From positions 805,994 to 813,179 of the forward strand of contig CP070642.1 of the NCBI GenBank assembly GCA_020354105.1: a stretch of DNA of 7,186 nt. Reading direction: 5' to 3'. This DNA comes from Chloroflexota bacterium (GTDB taxonomy: Bacteria > Chloroflexota > Dehalococcoidia > GIF9 > UBA5629). A program made the position numbers and the translations under genes. Shown one piece after another: positions 1 to 5,200 of this stretch. How positions within the stretch are numbered: position 1 is the first letter of the stretch; every line of letters starts with the position of its first letter. The notes beneath the pieces were generated by a model. It did no database searches, was not told the origin of the DNA, and saw only the letters and a program-made list of their open reading frames with translations.

Positions 1-7
1 AAAAGTA

Positions 8-36
8 TTGACAAATCCATATAAAGGCACTATTAT
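8..36 (+). promoter_or_regulatory. Sigma-70-type promoter of the signalling operon
   Basis: A perfect -35 hexamer TTGACA (8-13) is followed after exactly 17 bp by TATTAT (31-36), a near-consensus -10. Transcription would start around 42-45, giving a leader of about 25 nt that carries the ribosome binding site before the ATG at 69. A perfect TATAAT also lies at 42-47, but no -35 sits at a suitable distance upstream of it. All genes to 6812 lie downstream on the same strand with short gaps, so this may drive the whole set. Confidence 0.65.
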
Positions 37-47
37 ACTCGTATAAT
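32..47. repeat. Perfect 7-bp inverted repeat over the -10/start region (candidate operator)
   Basis: ATTATAC (32-38) and GTATAAT (41-47) are exact reverse complements separated by the two bases TC. The repeat overlaps the -10 hexamer and the expected transcription start. A protein bound here would block RNA polymerase, so it is a candidate operator. The first downstream gene encodes a DNA-binding regulator, which suggests autoregulation (inference). Because the arms resemble -10 boxes, it also puts a TATAAT on the minus strand (37-32), so a symmetric bidirectional promoter is an alternative explanation. Confidence 0.4.
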
Positions 48-53
48 CACAAA

Positions 54-59
54 GGGAGG
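54..59 (+). promoter_or_regulatory. Ribosome binding site of the HTH-receiver gene
   Basis: GGGAGG lies 9 nt before the ATG at 69, which supports that start. Confidence 0.75.
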
Positions 60-68
60 CAATACAAC

Positions 69-635
69 ATGCAAGAGCTGCTTACTCCTCAAGAACTGGC
101 GAGGTATCTTAAGCTAAATCATACAACTGTAATACGAAAGGCCAATAAGGGCGAGATACCGGCGATTAAAATCGGCAAGCAGTTCCGGTTTGACCGAAAC
201 CAGGTTGATAAATGGCTATTCCAGCAAACAGTAGGCAGGCCAGTCCACATACTGGTTGTTGATGACGAACCCCCCATCTGTAATCTCTTCAGAGATAGCC
301 TCGAAAAAAACGGCTATCATGTAACGACAATGGTAAGCAGCCTTGAGGCGCTTGAGGTTGTCGCCAGGCAGCACTTTGATTTAATTTTCCTTGACCTGGC
401 AATGCCACAACTCGATGGCAGCGAGCTTTTCCGCCGCATTCGCGACATAGACAAGCAGGTGCCTATAGCCATTATAACCGGCTATCCTGACAGCGAATTA
501 CTCAATAAAGCCAAAGAGCACGGTCCCTTTATGATAATGATTAAACCCTTTACTGATAATGAGATACTACAGGCTGTTCATACTTTCAGCCAGCAACCAC
601 TGAGTAACAATAAGAAAGCCGGCAATGGGCAATAG
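69..635 (+). CDS. HTH (excisionase/MerR-like)-receiver response regulator
   Basis: This 188-residue protein is a two-component response regulator that probably binds DNA. Residues 1-52 form an excisionase-family helix-turn-helix of the HTH_17 type: 'LTPQELARYL', then a helix 'TVIRKANKGEIPAIKIG', and the usual basic turn and 'DKWL' end. Residues 58-175 form a receiver with acidic pair Asp65-Asp66, phospho-acceptor Asp109 in 'FLDLAMP', Thr137 and Lys159 before Pro, so all catalytic positions are present. A polar tail of about 13 residues ends the protein. The domain order is unusual, since most response regulators carry the DNA-binding domain after the receiver. It is the first gene of the set and directly follows the promoter and its inverted repeat, so it may control the operon; targets are unknown. 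The start is fixed by the GGGAGG site 9 nt upstream. No membrane segment or signal peptide is seen. Confidence 0.9.
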   Translation: MQELLTPQELARYLKLNHTTVIRKANKGEIPAIKIGKQFRFDRNQVDKWLFQQTVGRPVHILVVDDEPPICNLFRDSLEKNGYHVTTMVSSLEALEVVARQHFDLIFLDLAMPQLDGSELFRRIRDIDKQVPIAIITGYPDSELLNKAKEHGPFMIMIKPFTDNEILQAVHTFSQQPLSNNKKAGNGQ

Positions 636-639
636 GGGG
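634..639 (+). promoter_or_regulatory. Ribosome binding site that sets the start of the lone receiver gene
   Basis: AGGGGG overlaps the stop of the upstream gene and lies 6 nt before the ATG at 646. This favours 646 over the in-frame ATG at 625, which would overlap the upstream gene and add seven residues before the receiver fold. Confidence 0.65.
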
Positions 640-645
640 TTAAGC

Positions 646-1029
646 ATGATTTCATGCAAGGAGAGGAATGTACTGATTGTGGATGATGAGCCAACCATTC
701 GCACTATCTTGGCCAGAATTCTATCAGGTAAAGGGCACCAAACACATACTGTGCCCAATGGTAAAGCTGCTTTAACTGAGCTGGCTAAAAACGTCTATGA
801 CCTCCTCATAGTTGACCTCAAGATGTTCGGGCTGAGCGGGAGAAAACTCTACGAGACCTTGAACGAGAAAAACCCAGACGCGGCTAGTAAAGTTATATTT
901 ATCACCGGCGATACAATGACTGAGGAAACCAACGACTTCCTTGTCTCATCGGGAAGACCGTATTTAGCCAAGCCCTTCAGTCCAAATGACATCATAGATA
1001 TAGTTGAAAAGGAGTTTGCAGCACAATGA
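646..1029 (+). CDS. Stand-alone receiver-domain response regulator
   Basis: This 127-residue protein is a single CheY-like receiver with no output domain. The acidic pair is Asp13-Asp14, the phospho-acceptor is Asp57 in 'LLIVDLKM', the switch Thr is Thr87 in 'VIFITGD', and Lys109 precedes Pro. The residue after 'DLKM' is Phe61, where most receivers have proline, so the loop after the phospho-acceptor may be altered. The 'FITGD' segment is shared with the receiver at the C-terminus of the large hybrid kinase downstream, which suggests common ancestry within the cluster. Lone receivers act in phosphorelays, as phosphate sinks, or by protein-protein contact; which applies here is not visible. 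It lies 10 nt after the HTH-receiver gene. Its TGA overlaps the next ATG (ATGA, 1026-1029), so translation of the two is probably coupled. An alternative start at 625 is less likely. Confidence 0.88.
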   Translation: MISCKERNVLIVDDEPTIRTILARILSGKGHQTHTVPNGKAALTELAKNVYDLLIVDLKMFGLSGRKLYETLNEKNPDAASKVIFITGDTMTEETNDFLVSSGRPYLAKPFSPNDIIDIVEKEFAAQ

Positions 1030-1832
1030 CTACCGACAGTAAAAACAAGGCTAAAATCTTAATCGCGGATGATGAGATACGCGTAAGAGAAATTCTTTCC
1101 CGTAAGCTGACCGATAATGGCTACCACTGCCTTACCGTCCCTGATGGCAATAGCGCTTTGAAGATCTTGAAAGCCGAACCGGTTGACCTTGTTTTATTGG
1201 ACATTATGATGCCAGGCAAATCTGGGTCTGAGGTATTGCAGGAAATCAAGCTTAGATATCCGGACACGGCCGTCATCATGATAACTGCCATAGCTGATGT
1301 CCAGACAGCGATAGGGCTGATGAAGATGGGAGCCTATGACTATATCATTAAGCCAGTTGAGCTAAATGTGCTCTCACTCAGTCTGGACAGAGCCCTGGAG
1401 AAAAGAGAGCTTATAATTGAAAACAGGGACTACCAGCTCAATTTGGAACAAAGGGTTGAGGAACAGACTAAGAAAATACGGCAGTCGTTTCTCAATTCTA
1501 CCACCTCCTTAGCTTACGCTCTGGAAGCCAAAGACAAATACACTCATGGTCATTCAGAGAGGGTGACAGAAATAGCCGTAACTGTAGCTCGAGAACTGGA
1601 TATCCCGAAAGCTATGCTCGAGAAGATAAGGCTAGCCGGGTTGCTCCACGATGTCGGCAAGATAGGAGTGAGCGAATCAATCTTAAACAAGCCGGGCAAG
1701 CTCACCAGCGAGGAGTTCGAACTGGTAAAGTCTCACTGCGAAGTAGGAGAACGGATATTAAGCCCTATAGTAGAAGATAAGGAAATCCTTGAGATGGTCA
1801 GGCATCATCATGAGCGCTATGATGGCGACTGA
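1026..1832 (+). CDS. Receiver-HD-GYP response regulator, N-terminal part ending at an in-frame TGA
   Basis: This 268-residue product is the first part of a cyclic-di-GMP phosphodiesterase-type response regulator. Residues 8-122 form a receiver (Asp15-Asp16, phospho-acceptor Asp59 in 'LLDIMMPG', Thr87, Lys109). Residues 122-157 are a charged, probably coiled-coil linker. The HD-GYP domain follows: 'THGHSERV' (His176), the metal-binding His208-Asp209 in 'LLHDVGKIG', His237 in 'SHCEVGERIL', and 'HHERYDGD' at 261-268. Translation then meets TGA where the Gly of the Gly-Tyr-Pro signature should be. The same frame continues with Tyr-Pro and the rest of the domain to 2150. The truncated product keeps the receiver and several metal ligands. 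It lacks the GYP loop and the late Asp of the 'VADAYDAM' region, so catalytic activity is doubtful. It could still act as a receiver or dimer partner. AAAAGGAG (1007-1014) lies 11 nt before the start, which overlaps the previous stop. Confidence 0.82.
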   Translation: MTTDSKNKAKILIADDEIRVREILSRKLTDNGYHCLTVPDGNSALKILKAEPVDLVLLDIMMPGKSGSEVLQEIKLRYPDTAVIMITAIADVQTAIGLMKMGAYDYIIKPVELNVLSLSLDRALEKRELIIENRDYQLNLEQRVEEQTKKIRQSFLNSTTSLAYALEAKDKYTHGHSERVTEIAVTVARELDIPKAMLEKIRLAGLLHDVGKIGVSESILNKPGKLTSEEFELVKSHCEVGERILSPIVEDKEILEMVRHHHERYDGD

Positions 1833-2150
1833 TATCCAGATAGGCTATCAAGCAAACAGATAACACAAGACACTGATAACTTGGCAGCTGCTGAGACCTA
1901 CAATAATATATTGTCACAAGGATCCATGGCTTTAGCTGTAGCCGATGCTTACGATGCTATGACCTCAGACCGCCCTTATCGGCCTGCAATGTCAAGTGAA
2001 GATGCCTGTTCCGAATTAGACAGAGGCAAAGAGAAACAATTTGACCCGGCTACAGTCGATGCTTTCTTAAGTCTGCTCAAGAAAAACAGAAAAACCATGA
2101 GGTTTATGCCCAAATTCAAAAGGTTGGAGAGAGAGAAGACCCTATTCTAA
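1833..2150 (+). pseudogene. Detached C-terminal part of the HD-GYP domain, in frame after the TGA
   Basis: This stretch continues the frame of the receiver-HD-GYP gene for 105 codons to TAA. It begins with 'YPDRL', the expected continuation of the Gly-Tyr-Pro motif. Later it has 'LAVADAYDAMTSDRPYRP' and 'QFDPATVDAFLSLL', both standard for the end of HD-GYP domains. Between them lie about 17 extra codons. 'LAAAETYNNILS' (from 1881) sits at the canonical distance from Tyr-Pro and resembles the true 'LAVADAYDAMTS' (from 1932), as if this segment were duplicated. The whole original gene would span 1026-2150 (374 codons). No good ribosome binding site precedes the TTG at 1881 or the ATG at 1926, so independent translation is unlikely. 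Alternatives are TGA readthrough or a sequence error at one base (GGA to TGA). The duplication argues for a truly decaying gene. Confidence 0.75.
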
Positions 2151-2220
2151 ACACACGTATGGACAAATCCGCCAAATCGCTATGTGGAGCAGATATGACG
2201 CCAGGCGAGATGTATTTAGA

Positions 2221-2226
2221 GAGGGA
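2221..2226 (+). promoter_or_regulatory. Ribosome binding site that sets the start of the hybrid kinase
   Basis: GAGGGA lies 8 nt before the ATG at 2235. For the in-frame GTG at 2229 the same site would be only 2 nt away, so ATG 2235 is preferred. No convincing promoter is seen in the 84-bp gap from 2151, so the kinase probably belongs to the upstream transcript. Confidence 0.6.
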
Positions 2227-2234
2227 ATGTGGAG

Positions 2235-5200
2235 ATGAAAGGTAACATCAAAATAGCTGAAGAGCAGCAGGCACAGGGACAAACCCAGTTCCTGGCTGAC
2301 CTGATAGAGCATATCGCACAACCTATGATTATAGCCTCAGCAGACAAGCACCTATATCTGTGGAACAAGGCTTTCTCAAAACTCACAGGCTACACCAACA
2401 AAGAGCTGCGCGACCCAATCATAAGTGCCGGACTAACAGCTCCCGAGTGGCACGAAGGCGAAACCAAAGCACTTGAAAAACTGCGACGCACAGGTCAAAC
2501 CCAGACCTTCCAAAAGGAATATATCCGCAAAGACGGCTCACGCGTTCCGGTAGAAGTGCTGGTCTATCAGGTTACCAGTGATGTAGGCAAGGTGAAATAT
2601 TACGTTGGACTAATCACCGACATCACAGACCGCAAGCAACTGGAAGAGGCACTGGCAAAATCGGAGAAGCACTACCGCACTCTAGTTGAGAACGCTATTG
2701 AGGGTATTGTGGTAACTCAGGACAAAGAAATAAAGTTCGTAAATCCCATTGTTTCTGTTGCCACTGGATACTCAGCGGAAGAACTGCAATCTATGTCACT
2801 TAAAGACCTCGTTCATCCAGATGATGAAAAAGCCGTTATAGAATCGCTTAGCAAAGCATCTGTTCCTGGCACTTTACGCACCATGCCTCCCTTCAGAATC
2901 CATACAAAAGGGGGCGAAAGTCGTTGGATTGAAGCCGCTATTGTCTCCATTATCTGGGATGATAAGGCTGCAAACCTGAATCTGCTCAGGGACATCACTG
3001 AGCGCAAGAGACTAGAAGAACATATGGGGCAGGAAAGCAGGCTCATTATAGATTCTGCACCAATAATAATTTTCTATAAAGATGAAAAGGGAAGATTTGT
3101 TCGTGTAAATAAGGCGTTTGCTGAAGCGCTTCAAATGTCTGAACAGGAATTTCTAGGAAAAACAGTTTTTGACCTGTATTCGACTGAGATTGCACAATCC
3201 ATGACAGACGACGACCAGGAAGTTCTGAAATCAGGACAACCCAAACTCAATATAATAGAGCAATATGAATCGGCAAGCGGCACAAGATGGGTACGGACAG
3301 ATAAGATTCCTATTTTTGACAAGGCTGGTAATCCAGCTGGCCTGGTAGGCTTTGCACAGGACATCACCGAGCAAAAGGGGGTTGAGGATACACTAAGACA
3401 GTCAGAGGAGAGATACCGGACTATACTTGAGGATATGAAAGAAGGCTATTGGGAGGTAGACATTGCCGGCAATTATACTTCTTTCAATGATGCAGTATGT
3501 CGCTTGCTGGGCTATTCCAAAAAAGAGCTGACCGGGATGAATTATCGGACTAATACCAAAGCTGAAGACATAGAAAAAGTATACAGGGCGTTTAATAAAG
3601 TTTATCGAACAGGCGAATCAATCACAAACATGCACTACGAAGTTATTCGAAAGGATGGAAGTAACAGATTTGCCGAAACATCCGTCTTTCCAATGCGAAA
3701 CGAAAAAGGAGATATAATCGGCTTCCGGGGTGTAAGCCACGATGTTACTGATCGCCTGCAGATTGAAGAGGCTTTAAAGAAATCGGAGGAGAAATACCGC
3801 ACTATTCTGGAGGAGATGGAGGAAGCCTACTACGAGGATGACCTCGCCGGCAATTTCACCTTTGTCAACGATGCGCTGTGCCAACAGCTGGGCTATTCCA
3901 GGGAAGAGTTGGTAGGTATGAACTACCGCGCTTACACTCCTCCAGAGGACATAGAAAGGGTATTTAAGGCTTACAATGAGGTGTATCGTACAGGCAAGCC
4001 AATAGCCTTGTTCCATAATAGAGAGGTTAGAAAAGATGGAAGTAGAATAGTTGCCGAAATCTCTATCATTCCTATACGAGATGAGAAGGGAGAGATAATC
4101 GGCTTCCGCGGAGTCGGACGAGATATTACCAAACGCCTGCAGACGGAAGAGGCATTAAGGCAGTCAGAAGAGAAATACCGAACCATTCTGCAGGGTATGG
4201 AAGAATCCTACTACGAGGTAGACCAAGCCGGCAATTTCACGTTCTTCAATGATGCAATATGCAGGCAGTTGGGCTATTCCAGAGAAGAGTTAATGGGGAT
4301 GAACTATAAGGCTTACACTCCGCCTGAGAAAGTTAAAGAGGTATTCCAGACCTACAATCTGGTATTCCGTACGGGTGAGCCAAGCAAAATGTTTGATATG
4401 GAACAGATTAGAAAGGACGGAACACGAATAACTATCCAGAACTCTATCTTTCCTCTACGTAATGAAAAGGGTGAGATAACTGGCTTCCGGGGTGTTGGTC
4501 GGGATATCACCGAACGCAAGCAGATGTTGGAGGCATTGAGGCAATCAGAGGAGAGATACAGGACTATTTTGGAGGAGACAAAAGAAGCCTACTATGAAAT
4601 GGACCTTCGTGGAAATTTCACATTTTTCAACGATGCATTGTGTCAACACCTCGGTTATTCAAGAGAAGAGCTAACCGGTATGAACTATAAAGTTTACGTG
4701 CCTCCTGAAAAGACCAAGGATGCATTTGAGCAGTATAATCATGTATATCGTACCGGCGAAACTACTGAATTGATTGATATAGTTCAGATTAAGAAGGATA
4801 AGACGCGAATATCCATTGAGTGCTCGGTCTCTCCAATAAGAAATGAGAGCAATGAAATAACCGGTTTTCGCGGGATTATGCGTGATATCACAAAACGCAA
4901 AGAGTCTGAAGAAGCCCTCAGACGATCGGAGGAAAGATATCGAACCGTAATGGACGAGATGGACGAGGGCTATTATGAGACCGATCTGGAAGGCAACTAT
5001 ACTTTCTTCAATGACGTTATATGCAAGAAATTCGGCTATTCCAGAGAAGAACTGACGGGCATGAACTACACGATTCACACAAAGCCTGAAGATGTAAAAA
5101 CAATATCTGATGCCTATACCGAAGTGTATAGAACGGGCAAGCCGCTTAAATGGATTGCCCCACCACAGATCAGGAAGGACGGAACTATCGTGCTGGCCGA

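Noticed and set aside
625..1029. Start of the lone receiver at the ATG at 625
   Set aside because: It would overlap the upstream gene and add residues outside the receiver fold. AGGGGG at 634-639 is well placed only for the ATG at 646.
1830..1832. A variant genetic code with TGA read as glycine
   Set aside because: The lone receiver and the kinase both end in TGA at sensible places, and no other in-frame TGA is found inside the kinase's 1525 codons. A single local event is simpler.
1881..2150. A separate small gene starting at the TTG at 1881
   Set aside because: It has no ribosome site, its sequence is the end of an HD-GYP domain, and it is in the same frame as the upstream part. It is better explained as a detached fragment.
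2151..2234. A promoter or terminator in the gap before the kinase
   Set aside because: No -35/-10 pair at proper spacing and no stem followed by T-run were found. Only the ribosome site can be supported.
4671..5078. Minus-strand open frame of 135 codons within the PAS array
   Set aside because: It lies wholly inside the kinase gene. Similar minus-strand frames recur at the same place in other PAS units (around 3774-4016 and 5298-5570), as expected from reading repeated coding sequence backwards. No family motif or ribosome site was seen.
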